A DNA stretch of 64,000 bases from Streptococcaceae bacterium. Its GTDB lineage: Bacteria; Bacillota; Bacilli; Lactobacillales; Streptococcaceae. Shown here one piece after another: positions 50,520-61,055 of this stretch. The translations under genes were made by a program, and so were the position numbers. The notes beneath the pieces are model-generated. The model saw only the letters and a program-made list of their open reading frames with translations, was not told the DNA's origin and ran no database searches. How positions within the stretch are numbered: the first letter of the stretch is position 1; each line of letters begins with the position of its first letter. The stretch spans positions 1 to 64,000 of the forward strand of contig JAISXW010000006.1 of NCBI GenBank assembly GCA_031270325.1, read 5' to 3'.

Positions 50520-51044
50520 CTAGGCCTCCTTCTTAATCAAAATACTATCCGCACCATCAATTTCAGAGACCTGAACAATGATCGCTTCATTCCGCGCAGT
50601 CGGGATATTTTTACCCACATAATCCGCACGAATCGGTAATTCACGGTGACCACGATCGACTAGCACTGCTAAGCTGACCTTGGAGGGACGACCAAGTGCC
50701 ACTAAACCATCAATCGCCGCACGAATAGTCCGACCGGTATAAAGGACATCATCAACGAGGATAATCTCCCGATCTGTAATTGATACTGGTATCTCTGACG
50801 TATTATCAGCCGTCTTGACATCATCACGAAAAGGCTTGGTGTCCAGTGCTCCGATTGGAATATCAATATTTTCCAATTGTTTGAGCCTTTCTTGAATCCG
50901 TTTGGCGATATAGACACCACGTGTTTTAATCCCAACAATAACCAACTTATCCAGCTCTTTATTGCGCTCAATAATTTCATAAGTGATCCGTGTAATCGCA
51001 CGTTTCATCGTCACATCATCAATAATTTCTTTTGTCTTTGACAT
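50520..51044 (-). CDS. pyrR: Bifunctional pyr operon attenuator / uracil phosphoribosyltransferase PyrR
   Basis: 174 residues. The PRPP-binding loop is [21 protein letters not shown]; the N-terminal part [31 protein letters not shown] is typical. PyrR binds uridine nucleotides and then RNA stem-loops in pyr leaders, favouring the terminator. It controls its own leader and, by inference, that of pyrB. Confidence 0.96.
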   Translation of the reverse strand: MSKTKEIIDDVTMKRAITRITYEIIERNKELDKLVIVGIKTRGVYIAKRIQERLKQLENIDIPIGALDTKPFRDDVKTADNTSEIPVSITDREIILVDDVLYTGRTIRAAIDGLVALGRPSKVSLAVLVDRGHRELPIRADYVGKNIPTARNEAIIVQVSEIDGADSILIKKEA

Positions 51045-51067
51045 ACACTCTCCTATCCTATCTTCAA

Positions 51068-51168
51068 TAAAAAAACCCCACCATAATCACAGGCAAGGGA
51101 ATGATAAACGATAGTCATTGTGCCTTGCCGCCTCTCTGGACGATTTAAAGGTTTACTTTACAATCAAT
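51068..51168 (-). promoter_or_regulatory. pyrR leader with PyrR attenuator
   Basis: On the minus strand GTCCAGAGAGGCGGCAAGGC contains the standard PyrR-binding loop CCAGAGAGG. GGCAAGG can pair with the later CCTTGCC to form the antiterminator, while the competing stem ends in GGTGGGGTTTTTTT (about 51069-51100). Position and motif make attenuation near certain, although the terminator stem is imperfect. Confidence 0.8.
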
Positions 51169-51175
51169 TGAATTT

Positions 51176-51184
51176 ATTATATCA
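51176..51184 (-). promoter_or_regulatory. Extended -10 promoter of pyrR-pyrP
   Basis: TGATATAAT on the minus strand (TGnTATAAT) lies 8-10 bases before the start of the leader stem. No good -35 is seen, as usual for extended -10 promoters. Confidence 0.55.
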
Positions 51185-51412
51185 AAATTTTAAGGGTTTG
51201 GCTATCTATTTTGAATTTTACACGGCAGTCTCACGGATTGTTACAAAACTATTTCAAACACTCCTGCCAAACTGCTCGTGGTATGAGACATTATCCTGCC
51301 ATGAATGAAAACCTTAGGAAACTATCTAGCGATTATCGACGACCTATGTTCAACTTGTGGTGTCACATGACAATCCCACTTACCATCGTTTGATTACCTG
51401 CTTACAATGAAA

Positions 51413-51600
51413 CAAGTTCTGCAAAACATAGAACGGGTTCCACAAAACATAGAACGAGTTCTATAAATAATAGAACGAGTTCTATAAATAATAGAACGAG
51501 TTCTATAAAAAATAGAACGAGTTCTATAAAAAATAGAATGAGTTCTATAAAAAATAGAACCAGTTCTATAAATAATAGAACTTGTTCTATCAACTCGGAT
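51413..51600. repeat. 21-bp tandem repeat array 3
   Basis: Eight full and one partial 21-bp units of the type CGAGTTCTATAAATAATAGAA. Two overlapping inverted repeats are present: GTTCTAT/ATAGAAC inside the unit and AGAAC/GTTCT across unit borders. It lies in the divergent gap between the pyrR leader and ymfF. The remaining sequence to 51800 has a track ORF (51599-51802) without a ribosome binding site or recognisable family. Confidence 0.9.
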
Positions 51601-51770
51601 GACACTTAATAGCTTAAGGAAGCTAGTTTTTTGCGTTTTGAAAAACTATCAATTGCAATCATATCGTAAGAAATCTTTGAAGGCGTTGATGTTACGACCA
51701 CTCATGAAAAATCAGGTTTTAGTAGACTTTTTAACAATCCATGAGATTACCGTGTCTCGTGAGAGCGTGC

Positions 51771-51788
51771 TTCATGCTTTTGTCGTGA
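51771..51788. repeat. Isolated MITE-end-like sequence
   Basis: CTTCATGCTTTTGTCGTGA differs by one base from the terminal repeat of the MITE family. No partner end or interior is nearby; it may be a relic. Confidence 0.4.
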
Positions 51789-51803
51789 AATCTAATGCCT
51801 GAG

Positions 51804-51834
51804 TTGATACAGTGTGCCTTAATTTTGGTATAAT
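51804..51834 (+). promoter_or_regulatory. Promoter of the ymfF operon
   Basis: TTGATA (51804-51809) and TATAAT (51829-51834) with 19 bp between, about 65 bp upstream of the ymfF start. Confidence 0.55.
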
Positions 51835-51900
51835 AGAAAAAGATATCAGGCGCTTTGAATGCACATGAGCTGTGTTGAGGGTGGCTATAAAAGGACAACT

Positions 51901-53163
51901 ATGAAATTAAAAGATGGCGTCAACTTACATATTATTCAAGAAAAGAAATTCAAAACAGTACAGATCCTGCTGCGTTTTCGTAGTAAAATGTCTCGGCAGA
52001 CTGTCGCTAAGCGGGTGCTAATCTCTAGTCTTTGGGAGACCTCCAATGCTGCCTTGCCGACCAATCAGCAATTTCAAAGCAAGTTATCGGAGCTGTATGG
52101 GGCTAATTTTGCGACGGGTGTGTCTAAAAAAGGCGATAACCATTTGTTGAATATTGCCATGAGTGTCGTCAATCCCAAATATGTCGGGAGTGATACGGTG
52201 ACAGAAGCCATTGCCCTCATTCATCAGGCTGTGTTCATGCCGCTGATTGACGAGATTGGCTTTGATGAGGCGACCTTTGCACGAGAAAAGAAGAATTTGT
52301 TGGCTTATTTGGACACGACTCGTGAGGATAAGTCCTATGTGGCTTCGACGCGCTTGAGCGAACTGTTCTTTGAGGATAAAAATCTGGCGACACCGAGTAT
52401 CGCGACCGTTGCCTTGATGACCCACGAAACGCGTCAAAGTGTTTTTGATTATTACAAGCGGATGCTTGTGACCGATACGATTGATATTTCAGTTTTAGGA
52501 GATTTGACGGATGCGGAGGTCGAGACGATTCAGGCGCGTTTTTCAGAAATGCCGTTTACCGATCGCGATCCCTTGACGACTATTTTTTATGATCAGGCGA
52601 AGTCCAATGTGGTGCGTGAAAAAACAGAAAAAGAAGCCGTCAACCAATCCATTTTACAATTAGCTTACAGTCACTCTGTCAAATATGGCGATGCAGATTA
52701 TCTGACCATGCAGGTCTTAAATGGTTTGCTCGGCGGCTTCTCACATTCTAAATTATTTACCAATGTCCGAGAAAAAGAGAGTCTGGCTTATTACGCAACC
52801 TCACGTTTTGATACCTTTACGGGCTTTCTGAAGGTGTCAGCGGGTATCGATGCGAGTCAACGCAGCAAGGCCTTGACGATTATTCGGGCACAGGTGCGGG
52901 CATTGGCTCAGGGGGATATTTCAGAGACAGAGTTTCAGCAAACCAAAGAAATGCTGAGAAATGTTTATTTTCTTTCACTAGATTCGCCGTCAAATTTGAT
53001 TGAGCAAGCCTATATTCGCACTCTTTTGCCAGAGCGCTACTTGACGACGGAGGCGTGGTTGGAGAAGTTGGCTGCGGTTACCAAAGATGACGTGATCAGA
53101 TTGGCACAAACCTTGACTTTGCAAGCCTTGTACTTTATGGAGGGAGAAACGCTTGGAGATTAA
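51901..53163 (+). CDS. ymfF: M16-family peptidase-like protein, inactive partner (YmfF)
   Basis: 420 residues from MKLKDGVNL, set by AAAAGGA just before the ATG. It has the M16 fold but not the HxxEH zinc site; the corresponding region reads LISSLWETSNAALPTNQQF. The second half contains GLLGGFSHSKLFTNVREKESLAYYATS, typical of M16 C-terminal domains. Such degenerate subunits pair with an active one, here YmfH, whose gene overlaps its end. Confidence 0.88.
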   Translation: MKLKDGVNLHIIQEKKFKTVQILLRFRSKMSRQTVAKRVLISSLWETSNAALPTNQQFQSKLSELYGANFATGVSKKGDNHLLNIAMSVVNPKYVGSDTVTEAIALIHQAVFMPLIDEIGFDEATFAREKKNLLAYLDTTREDKSYVASTRLSELFFEDKNLATPSIATVALMTHETRQSVFDYYKRMLVTDTIDISVLGDLTDAEVETIQARFSEMPFTDRDPLTTIFYDQAKSNVVREKTEKEAVNQSILQLAYSHSVKYGDADYLTMQVLNGLLGGFSHSKLFTNVREKESLAYYATSRFDTFTGFLKVSAGIDASQRSKALTIIRAQVRALAQGDISETEFQQTKEMLRNVYFLSLDSPSNLIEQAYIRTLLPERYLTTEAWLEKLAAVTKDDVIRLAQTLTLQALYFMEGETLGD

Positions 53164-54442
53164 AAAATATCCTAAAGTTGGCGAAACACTCTATCAAGAT
53201 GTGCTAGAAAATGGTTTGCGTGTTTACTATTTGCCTAAGCCGGACTTTAATAAAACCTACGGCCTCATGACAACGAATTTTGGTAGTTTGGATACGACTT
53301 TTGTGCCACGTGGTGCGTCAGAGATGAAGGCTTTCCCAGAAGGGATTGCACATTTCTTGGAGCACAAGTTGTTTGAAAAGGAAGATGGCGATGCCATGAA
53401 CTTTTTTGGTGCTTTGGGTGCGACTGCCAATGCCTTTACAAGTTTTACACGGACGTCTTATCTCTTTTCAACGACAGCGCATATTGAGCCTAATGTCGCC
53501 TTGTTGTTAGACTTTGTGCAAGAGCCTTACTTTACACAGGCATCAGTCGAAAAAGAACAAGGGATTATCACACAAGAAATTCAAATGTATCAAGATGATG
53601 CAGAATTCCGTTTGTTGTTTGGTCTCTTGCAAAATCTTTATCCTAATTCGCCTATGGCTTCTGATATTGCTGGAACACCGCAGAGTATTCGGCAGATTAG
53701 GGCTGAGGATTTATACGAAAATTACCACACCTTTTATCATCCAGCCAATATGTCGCTCTTTTTGACAGGACCTTTTGATGTCGCAGCAATGTCAACCTTC
53801 GTTCAACAAAATCAAGCAGAAAAACATTTTGCGCCGATTGAACCGATTAAACGTCAGTTTTTTGAGGCAAGTGCTCCGATATCATCAGGGACGTTGGCTT
53901 TTGATGTCGCCATTCCCAAATTGGCGATCGGTTTTCGGGGTTACGACCGGCTGTCATCGGACGGTCTGCGCCGCTTTGAGTACAAGTTAGCCATCCAATT
54001 GATGTTGACGATGATTTTGGGGACGGCCAGTCATAAGTATGAAAGTTTGTATAATCAAGGGATGATCAATGATTCTTTTGGCTTTGACTTTGAGGTTGGA
54101 CCAAGCTATCATTTTATAAGCATAACTGGAGATACAGTTTATCCAATAGAACTCGCAAAAATTTTGCGTGATACGCTAAAAAGTTATAAAATAGAAAGTG
54201 ATTTCAATTTAGAACAGTTGGCCCTTGTCAAAAAAGACATGTTGGGCGATTATTACCGGTCGTTAAATTCTTTGGAGTTTATCGCCAATCAATTCTCGTC
54301 TAATCTGTTTGAGGGTGTGACTTTCTTTGAATTTCCGATACTGCTATCGGCATTGACTTTGGAGAAGATTGGGCAATATGCAGATAAGTTTGTCAGCGAG
54401 ATGGTTGTCAGCGACTTCATCATGACGCCTAAATCAGTTTGA
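53153..54442 (+). CDS. ymfH: M16-family zinc peptidase (YmfH)
   Basis: 429 residues starting at a TTG that overlaps the end of ymfF, with GGAGGGAG in front. The zinc site is intact: FPEGIAHFLEHKLFEKEDGDAMNFF, with the second Glu in the downstream helix (EKEQGIITQEIQMY). Together with YmfF it is expected to act as a two-subunit peptidase. In streptococci this pair precedes rodZ and pgsA, as here. Confidence 0.9.
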   Translation: MEIKKYPKVGETLYQDVLENGLRVYYLPKPDFNKTYGLMTTNFGSLDTTFVPRGASEMKAFPEGIAHFLEHKLFEKEDGDAMNFFGALGATANAFTSFTRTSYLFSTTAHIEPNVALLLDFVQEPYFTQASVEKEQGIITQEIQMYQDDAEFRLLFGLLQNLYPNSPMASDIAGTPQSIRQIRAEDLYENYHTFYHPANMSLFLTGPFDVAAMSTFVQQNQAEKHFAPIEPIKRQFFEASAPISSGTLAFDVAIPKLAIGFRGYDRLSSDGLRRFEYKLAIQLMLTMILGTASHKYESLYNQGMINDSFGFDFEVGPSYHFISITGDTVYPIELAKILRDTLKSYKIESDFNLEQLALVKKDMLGDYYRSLNSLEFIANQFSSNLFEGVTFFEFPILLSALTLEKIGQYADKFVSEMVVSDFIMTPKSV

Positions 54443-54488
54443 GGATAAGCGGTCTGAGTTAAAAGCAAAATAACAGAAAGGAGTTCTC

Positions 54489-55361
54489 GTGGTAAAAAAA
54501 ACAGTGGGACAAGTCCTGCGCGATGAGCGTGCGAAACTTGATATGACGCTAAATGAAGCGGAAGAACTGACACACATTCAGAAGATGTATATTGTTGCCT
54601 TGGAGCAAGATGATTATGACGCTTTGCCTGGGGACTTCTATGTGAAGGCTTACCTGAAGCAATACGCTGATCGTTTGAATCTTGATTACGATCGGTTACT
54701 GACGGCCTATGAAACTGGTCGGATGGTTGAAGTCCGAGAGCAGCGAGAGACGACAGATTTTGCTGATAATTATCGCTTTGTCAAACCTTCAGAACGTTTG
54801 GCAGCAGAGGCAGATGAGGTGGGCGAAAAGACTTGGCGGCACTACCTGCCGATTGTCTTATTAGGCACGGTCGCTACCTTGATTGTGATTAGCATTTCAG
54901 CAGCAGTGATTTTAAATAAACCAGCTAGTAGTCAGATTGCAGATAACTTATATCGCATCTCAACAAGTACTAAGAGTACGACATCTAGCTCATCAGTCTC
55001 TCAAACCAGTAGCACGTCTGCATCAAAAGTAGCAGAGCCACCTAATCCTGTGGTGACTGTGACGGGAAGTGGTCAAGTACTTGTGGCAACAGTGAAAAAT
55101 GCGCCCAATCCTGCGGTGGTCAACATGAGTGTTGCCAACGGAGGTACGGTTTGGATTGGCATGACAAATTCAGACTTGCCAAGTGGGCAAGTGACCTTAA
55201 CAGAAGCAACACCGACAAAAGCAACTTTAACAGGGCATCAAACGGTTTTAACACTGGGTAGAACAATCGGCTTGACGGTTAAAATCGGGGAGACACCGAT
55301 TGATTTATCAAGTATTTCAGCGCCTGAAAGTCCTGCAACTTTGACTATCACAATAGAATAG
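54489..55361 (+). CDS. rodZ: Cell-shape/division protein RodZ-like
   Basis: 290 residues from a GTG with AAAGGAG upstream. An N-terminal helix-turn-helix of the RodZ type (LRDERAKLDMTLNEAEELTHIQKMYIVALEQDDYDALPGDFYVKAYLKQYA), one membrane helix (residues 115-138), a Ser/Thr-rich linker and a C-terminal DUF4115-like beta domain (VWIGMTNSDLPSGQVTL). RodZ connects the elongation machinery to the membrane. Confidence 0.9.
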   Translation: MVKKTVGQVLRDERAKLDMTLNEAEELTHIQKMYIVALEQDDYDALPGDFYVKAYLKQYADRLNLDYDRLLTAYETGRMVEVREQRETTDFADNYRFVKPSERLAAEADEVGEKTWRHYLPIVLLGTVATLIVISISAAVILNKPASSQIADNLYRISTSTKSTTSSSSVSQTSSTSASKVAEPPNPVVTVTGSGQVLVATVKNAPNPAVVNMSVANGGTVWIGMTNSDLPSGQVTLTEATPTKATLTGHQTVLTLGRTIGLTVKIGETPIDLSSISAPESPATLTITIE

Positions 55362-55368
55362 AGACCAG

Positions 55369-55914
55369 ATGAAATTTACGAAAGAAAACTTACCCAATAA
55401 CCTAACCATCGCTCGGATTTTTGCCATTCCGCTGTTTATCTTGATTTTGGCAGTAGCTGGTCACTCACATATTTGGCAAGTCATCGCAGCTGTTTTATTT
55501 GCCATTGCTTCAGCGACAGATTGGCTGGATGGCTATTTGGCACGGAAGTGGGAAATTGTCTCAAATTTTGGTAAATTTGCTGATCCCTTAGCAGATAAAA
55601 TGCTCGTGATGTCTGCTTTCATCATGCTTGTGCCTTTAAAATTAGCGCCAGCATGGGTGATTGCCATCATCATCTGCCGAGAGCTAGCAGTGACTGGCTT
55701 ACGGTTACTCTTGGTCGAACAAGGCGGTGTTGTATTGGCGGCAGCTTTACCCGGTAAAATTAAGACATTCACACAGATGTTGTCGATTATCTTCTTATTA
55801 CTGGGACTTCAGATCATCGGAACGGTTTTCTTATACATCTGCTTGCTTGCGACCATTTATTCAGGTTATGATTATTTTGTCAAAAATAAAACAGTTTTTA
55901 AAGCTGCAGATTAA
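55369..55914 (+). CDS. pgsA: CDP-diacylglycerol-glycerol-3-phosphate 3-phosphatidyltransferase
   Basis: 181 residues of the CDP-alcohol phosphatidyltransferase family. The active-site motif is DWLDGYLARKWEIVSNFGKFADPLADKML, with all the metal-binding Asp residues. Four to five membrane helices. It makes phosphatidylglycerol phosphate. Only seven bases follow rodZ. Confidence 0.94.
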   Translation: MKFTKENLPNNLTIARIFAIPLFILILAVAGHSHIWQVIAAVLFAIASATDWLDGYLARKWEIVSNFGKFADPLADKMLVMSAFIMLVPLKLAPAWVIAIIICRELAVTGLRLLLVEQGGVVLAAALPGKIKTFTQMLSIIFLLLGLQIIGTVFLYICLLATIYSGYDYFVKNKTVFKAAD

Positions 55915-56093
55915 TTAGTTAGGTAGATAAAGGCGGCACCACGATATGATCGGCCTTGAGCGGATTGTTTTGCGCTCTGGGTCGTTTTCTTATAGGGAAG
56001 ACTTTGAGCGGCCAAGGGTCGCTCATGGCCACGCTCGGCGCCAGTCGAGTTTCAAGGTTTCGTGACATGAGACCGCAGAAAGGAAAGAAGTAA
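55915..56093 (+). other. Leader upstream of hisS
   Basis: A 180-bp gap with several GC-rich inverted segments (GAGCGG/CGCTC pairs). GGCGGCACCACG near its start resembles part of the T-box signature but no specifier stem can be found. It ends with AAAGGAAAG before hisS. Confidence 0.4.
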
Positions 56094-57380
56094 ATGAAAT
56101 TACAAAGACCTAAGGGTACAAATGACATTTTACCGGGCGAGAGTGAGAAGTGGCAATTTGTCGAGGAAACGATGCGGCGTGTCTTTAGCAACTATCATTT
56201 TAGTGAAATTAGAACGCCGATTTTTGAATATTATGAGGTTATCTCACGTTCGGTTGGCGATACGACAGACATCGTGACCAAGGAAATGTATGATTTTTAT
56301 GACAAGGGAGACCGGCATGTGACCTTGCGACCTGAGGGGACTGCGCCGGTTGTTCGGTCTTATGTTGAAAATAAAAAGTTCGCACCAGAGGTTCAAAAGC
56401 CATTTAAGGTCTACTACACTGGCCCGATGTTTCGTTATGAACGCCCGCAGGCTGGTCGCTTGCGTGAGTTCCATCAGATTGGCGTTGAAAACTTTGGTTC
56501 AAAAAATCCTGCGACTGATGTCGAGACGATTGCCATGGCAAAAGCCTTTTTCGATCAACTAGGCGTGCAAGAAATCAAGCTCGTCATCAATTCGCTAGGC
56601 GATAGTGAGACACGGCAACGGTATCGAGAAACATTGATTGCCTATCTGGCACAGCATGAGACACAGTTGTCAGCAGACTCAAAACGTCGCCTATATGAAA
56701 ATCCGCTACGTGTGCTAGATTCTAAGGATCAGGCTGATATTGAGATTGTCAAAGCAGCACCATCGATTCTGGATTTCTTGAGTGAGGCAAGTCAGCAGCA
56801 TTTAGAGACGGTCAAGGAGATGTTAGCAGCACTTGACATTAGCTATACGATTGATGCTAATATGGTTCGAGGATTGGATTATTATAATGATACGATTTTT
56901 GAATTCATAACTGAAATCAAGGGTAAAGCGCTGACGATATGTGGCGGTGGTCGTTATGACGGCCTCGTGAGTTACTTTGATGGTCCTGATACGGCAGGTT
57001 TTGGCTTTGGTATCGGGCTGGAGCGCTTGTTGCTAGTCTTGGAGGAACAGGAGGTGGCTTTGCCTGTGATCCAGACACTCGATGTCTATGTTGTCGTCTT
57101 AGGCGAGACTGCCAATGTCGCAGCGCTCAAATTAGTCCAGTCGCTACGCCATCAAGGCTATTCAGCAGAACGTGATTTCTTGGACCGCAAAATCAAACAA
57201 CAATTCAAATCTGCCGAAGAATTCGGTGCCAAGACAATCATCACGCTGGGAGAGTCAGAAATGACCTCTGATGACATCGTTGTCAAAAATAATCTGACCC
57301 GTCAGACTGTTCAAACGACTTTGACAGCTATTCAGCAAGATTTCACGGCGGTCTTTGCAGCAGTGACGGCAGACCAATGA
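56094..57380 (+). CDS. hisS: Histidyl-tRNA synthetase
   Basis: 428 residues, class II synthetase. Motif 2 region [23 protein letters not shown], the HisA and HisB-type segments ([30 protein letters not shown] as motif 3) and the C-terminal anticodon domain are present. The N-terminal [11 protein letters not shown] is typical. Confidence 0.96.
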   Translation: MKLQRPKGTNDILPGESEKWQFVEETMRRVFSNYHFSEIRTPIFEYYEVISRSVGDTTDIVTKEMYDFYDKGDRHVTLRPEGTAPVVRSYVENKKFAPEVQKPFKVYYTGPMFRYERPQAGRLREFHQIGVENFGSKNPATDVETIAMAKAFFDQLGVQEIKLVINSLGDSETRQRYRETLIAYLAQHETQLSADSKRRLYENPLRVLDSKDQADIEIVKAAPSILDFLSEASQQHLETVKEMLAALDISYTIDANMVRGLDYYNDTIFEFITEIKGKALTICGGGRYDGLVSYFDGPDTAGFGFGIGLERLLLVLEEQEVALPVIQTLDVYVVVLGETANVAALKLVQSLRHQGYSAERDFLDRKIKQQFKSAEEFGAKTIITLGESEMTSDDIVVKNNLTRQTVQTTLTAIQQDFTAVFAAVTADQ

Positions 57381-57409
57381 ACAGGGACTCAAATAGATAA
57401 AGGAAATAA

Positions 57410-59161
57410 ATGATGAAACGTACAGTATATGCGGGCGATGTCCGCTCTGAACATATCGGTCAGACCCTGACACTCAAGGGTTGGGTGGCACGCCGGCGAG
57501 ACCTTGGTGGCTTGATCTTTATTGACTTGCGTGACCGTGAGGGGATTATGCAGTTGGTCGTTAATCCTGAATTAGCCTCAAAAGAAGTGCTTGAAACAGC
57601 TGAGCGCCTGCGCAGTGAATTTGTGATAGAAGTCAGGGGTGTGGTGGTCGCTCGGAGTCAAGCTAACGACAAGTTAGCGACAGGTCAAGTGGAGCTTGAA
57701 GTAGCTGAGCTCCATATTTTAAACCATTCTAAGACGACACCTTTTGAAATCAAAGATAAGCTGGAGGCTAGCGATGATATCCGGATGCGTTATCGCTACC
57801 TTGATTTACGCCGGCCAGAGATGTTGGCTAACTTCAAATTACGCCATCAGGTGACCAAGTCAATCCGCCATTATTTAGATGATCTGGACTTTATTGATGT
57901 TGAAACACCGATCTTGACCAAGTCAACACCAGAAGGGGCGCGGGATTACCTCGTACCGAGTCGGCTGTCGGCAGGGCATTTTTATGCCTTGCCTCAGTCG
58001 CCACAGATTACCAAACAATTGTTGATGGCGGCAGGATTTGATCGCTATTATCAAATCGTCAAATGTTTCCGAGATGAAGATTTACGAGGAGACCGTCAGC
58101 CTGAGTTTACCCAAATTGACTTGGAGACCTCTTTCTTGGATGAACAAGAGATTCAAGATTTGACGGAAGGGTTGATTGCCAAGGTTATGAAGGCTAGCAA
58201 AGGGATTGAGGTGACATTACCGTTCCCACGGATGCGTTATGATGATGCCATGAACGACTATGGCTCAGATAAGCCAGACACACGGTTCGATATGCGGCTT
58301 AAAGACGTCTCAAGTCTTGCCAAAAAAGTCGACTTTAAAGTCTTTTCCGAGGCTGAAGTCGTCAAGGCAATCGTGGTTAAAAACGCTGCCGACCAGTACT
58401 CACGCAAAGCGATTGATGGCTTAACGGAATTTGCCAAACAGTTTGGCGCTAAAGGCTTAGCATGGGTCAAGTTTACTGATCAGGCTTTTGCTGGACCGAT
58501 TGCCAAATTTCTGCCAGAGATTACGGAGGCTTTGTCTGAAAAACTTGACTTGGCAGACAATGACTTGGTACTGTTTGTGGCAGACGAGCTAGAAGTTGCC
58601 AATGCGACCTTGGGGGCCTTGCGCACCCGACTGGCTAAAGAACAAGACCTCATCGACCAGAATCGCTTTAACTTCCTTTGGGTCATTGACTGGCCAATGT
58701 TTGAGTGGAGCGAGGAAGAAGGTCGTTACACCAGCGCCCATCATCCGTTCACCTTGCCGACAGCAGAGAGTGCGCATGAGCTAGAGGGTGACCTGTCGAA
58801 AGTTCGCGCTATTGCCTATGATATTGTCCTCAATGGCTATGAACTTGGCGGTGGCAGTCTAAGGATTAACCATCAGGACTTGCAGGAACGCATGCTCAAA
58901 GCGCTCGGTTTTAGCCAAGAAACTGCTAATGAACAGTTTGGCTTCTTACTAGAAGCGATGACTTATGGCTTCCCACCACATGGTGGGCTAGCGCTTGGTC
59001 TTGATCGCTTCGTCATGCTTTTGGCTGGCAAGGAGAATATCCGAGAAGTTATTGCCTTTCCTAAGAACAACAAGGCGGCAGATCCGATGACGCAAGCACC
59101 TAGCTTGGTTTCTGATCAGCAATTGGCAGACTTGAACCTGGAAATCGGGAAAACACTATGA
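57410..59161 (+). CDS. aspS: Aspartyl-tRNA synthetase
   Basis: 583 residues, the bacterial form with the GAD insertion. N-terminal OB fold ([27 protein letters not shown]), motif 2 [18 protein letters not shown] and motif 3 [15 protein letters not shown]. The start may be either of two adjacent ATGs after AAAGGA. Usual partner of hisS. Confidence 0.96.
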   Translation: MMKRTVYAGDVRSEHIGQTLTLKGWVARRRDLGGLIFIDLRDREGIMQLVVNPELASKEVLETAERLRSEFVIEVRGVVVARSQANDKLATGQVELEVAELHILNHSKTTPFEIKDKLEASDDIRMRYRYLDLRRPEMLANFKLRHQVTKSIRHYLDDLDFIDVETPILTKSTPEGARDYLVPSRLSAGHFYALPQSPQITKQLLMAAGFDRYYQIVKCFRDEDLRGDRQPEFTQIDLETSFLDEQEIQDLTEGLIAKVMKASKGIEVTLPFPRMRYDDAMNDYGSDKPDTRFDMRLKDVSSLAKKVDFKVFSEAEVVKAIVVKNAADQYSRKAIDGLTEFAKQFGAKGLAWVKFTDQAFAGPIAKFLPEITEALSEKLDLADNDLVLFVADELEVANATLGALRTRLAKEQDLIDQNRFNFLWVIDWPMFEWSEEEGRYTSAHHPFTLPTAESAHELEGDLSKVRAIAYDIVLNGYELGGGSLRINHQDLQERMLKALGFSQETANEQFGFLLEAMTYGFPPHGGLALGLDRFVMLLAGKENIREVIAFPKNNKAADPMTQAPSLVSDQQLADLNLEIGKTL

Positions 59162-60033
59162 TCAAAGTCATTCGGCACCTATCCATTGAGAAGCTGATGT
59201 ACAAACTATCGGCATCAGTCGTTTATGCGATTCTATCCGCAGTCGCCCTCAACCTTTTTTATCAACCGGGGCACGTCTACTCTAGTGGTATCACTGGTCT
59301 GGCACAAATCTTTACGACCCTTTCCCATCAACTCTTGGGGCAAACGATTCCAGTCTCGATCACGCTATACTTGCTGAATCTGCCCTTGTTGGTCTTGGCT
59401 TGGCTGAAGATCGGTAAACCGTTTACCATTTATACGGTGATTACGGTTACCTTGAGCTCGGTCTTTATTCATATGATTCCGGAGCATACGTTGACAACAG
59501 ACCCGATTATCAATGCGGTCTTTGGTGGTGCGATTATGGGTTCGGGGATTGGTTTCGCCTTGAAGAGCGGGATTTCTAGTGGCGGTACGGACATTTTTAG
59601 CCTCTATATTCGGAAAAAAACAGGTCGACAGGTCGGTCATATCAGCCTAGCTTTTAATGCTGTGATCATGGTCATGGCGGGGATTTTGTTCGGCTGGCAA
59701 TATATGTTTTATTCCTTGCTGACGATTTTTGTGTCAAGTCGCGTAACAGATGCCATCTATACCAAGCAAAGAAAAATGCAGGCAATGATTGTGACCAAGA
59801 ACCCTGAGGCCGTTACTGAAGCCCTTCATAGCAGATTACATCGGGGCGTGACGGTGGTTAATTCTGCTGAGGGAGCCTATACCCATGTGACGATGACGAT
59901 TTTGATCACCATCATCACCCAAGCGGAATATCAAGAATTCAAATATATCATGACCAAAGTCGACCCGACAGCCTTTGTCTCTATCGCTGAAAATGTCAAG
60001 GTTTTGGGTAAGTTCGTAGAAGAAGAGGATTGA
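59158..60033 (+). CDS. YitT-family membrane protein, copy 1
   Basis: 291 residues. Five or six membrane helices form the N-terminal 190 residues (DUF161/YitT) with [25 protein letters not shown]; the C-terminal 80 residues form the DUF2179 domain ([25 protein letters not shown]). Its ATG overlaps the aspS stop. The family is of unknown transport or structural role. Confidence 0.88.
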   Translation: MIKVIRHLSIEKLMYKLSASVVYAILSAVALNLFYQPGHVYSSGITGLAQIFTTLSHQLLGQTIPVSITLYLLNLPLLVLAWLKIGKPFTIYTVITVTLSSVFIHMIPEHTLTTDPIINAVFGGAIMGSGIGFALKSGISSGGTDIFSLYIRKKTGRQVGHISLAFNAVIMVMAGILFGWQYMFYSLLTIFVSSRVTDAIYTKQRKMQAMIVTKNPEAVTEALHSRLHRGVTVVNSAEGAYTHVTMTILITIITQAEYQEFKYIMTKVDPTAFVSIAENVKVLGKFVEEED

Positions 60034-60160
60034 GCAAAGTGCTGGTTGCCAATGATGATTGGGCGAACGCAGTGCGCAGCACACAAACACCGCATGTCAA
60101 TCATCCGCAGCAAAAAAAGAGGCCGTGCAGTCGCCTTAAACGCTTAGTAAAGGAGAGGAT

Positions 60161-61009
60161 TTGAAAGCAAGCAAGTTTCCAGTCATTAACTTTTTGATGA
60201 TTGCCTTTGGGACGGCGATTTATGCCTTTGGTTTTGTCAATTTTAACATGGCCAACCATTTGGCAGAGGGTGGCGTGAGTGGCTTGACCCTGATCGGCCA
60301 TGCCTTGTTCAAGATTAACCCTGCCTATTCACAGATTGTCTTGAACCTGCCATTATTCGTGCTAGGGATGAGGATTTTCGGTAAACGTGGCATGATTTAC
60401 ACGATTCATGGGACTGTCTGCCTGTCCGTCTTCATCTGGTTATTTCAAAGGATCAGCTTCTCGATTGATATTAGCCAAGATCCCTTGATTGCAGCACTAC
60501 TTGCAGGGACTTTTGCTGGTGTGGGGAGTGGGATTGTCTTTCGATTTGGCGGCACGACAGGAGGTGGCGACATCATCGGCCGTTATTTTGAGCAAAAAAA
60601 AGGCATCGCCATCGGCCATACCCTCTTTGCCATGGATCTGCTCATCTTGCTGCTTTCCCTGACCTATATTGATATTCAGCACATGATGTATACGGTCATT
60701 GCCAGCTTTGTCTTTAGTCAAGTCGTGGCGCTCGTGCAAAATGGTGGTTACACGGTACGGGGCATGCTGATTATTAGTGAGCAACATCAGCTGATTGCCC
60801 AACGGATCATGGCTGAAGTTGATCGAGGCGCGACCTATCTCAAGGGAGAGGGCGTCTACTCGACTCAAGACAAGAAGATTATCTATGTTGTGCTCAGCCC
60901 AACACAAGTCCTAGTTGTCAAGGAGATCCTTGCAGAAGTCGATCCCAATGCCTTTGTCGCCATCACCAATGTCCATGAGGTCATGGGCAGCGGCTTTACT
61001 TATGACTGA
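60161..61009 (+). CDS. YitT-family membrane protein, copy 2
   Basis: 282 residues from a TTG preceded by GGAGAGGA. Same architecture as the gene before it: membrane part with RFGGTTGGGDIIGRYFEQKKGIAIGH, then DUF2179 (RGATYLKGEGVYSTQDKKIIYVV). The two are diverged paralogues in tandem, as often seen in lactic acid bacteria. Confidence 0.88.
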   Translation: MKASKFPVINFLMIAFGTAIYAFGFVNFNMANHLAEGGVSGLTLIGHALFKINPAYSQIVLNLPLFVLGMRIFGKRGMIYTIHGTVCLSVFIWLFQRISFSIDISQDPLIAALLAGTFAGVGSGIVFRFGGTTGGGDIIGRYFEQKKGIAIGHTLFAMDLLILLLSLTYIDIQHMMYTVIASFVFSQVVALVQNGGYTVRGMLIISEQHQLIAQRIMAEVDRGATYLKGEGVYSTQDKKIIYVVLSPTQVLVVKEILAEVDPNAFVAITNVHEVMGSGFTYD

Positions 61010-61030
61010 AGCGAACAGCTGACAGTGTCC

Positions 61031-61053
61031 AAAAAGCGCTGGCGCTTTTTTTT
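61031..61053 (+). terminator. Terminator after the YitT pair
   Basis: Stem AAAAAGCGC/GCGCTTTTT with a two-base loop and eight T's. Confidence 0.85.
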
Positions 61054-61055
61054 AA

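Noticed and set aside
51402-51605. 67-residue minus-strand repeat ORF (LFFIELV repeats)
   Set aside because: Same reason: open only because the unit length is 21 bp; no start signals.
51599-51802. 67-residue plus-strand ORF before ymfF
   Set aside because: No ribosome binding site, no family recognised, and its end overlaps the MITE-end-like sequence and the ymfF promoter region.
55919-56000. T-box leader for hisS
   Set aside because: GGCGGCACCACG resembles the T-box core, but there is no room for a specifier stem upstream and no convincing terminator/antiterminator pair.
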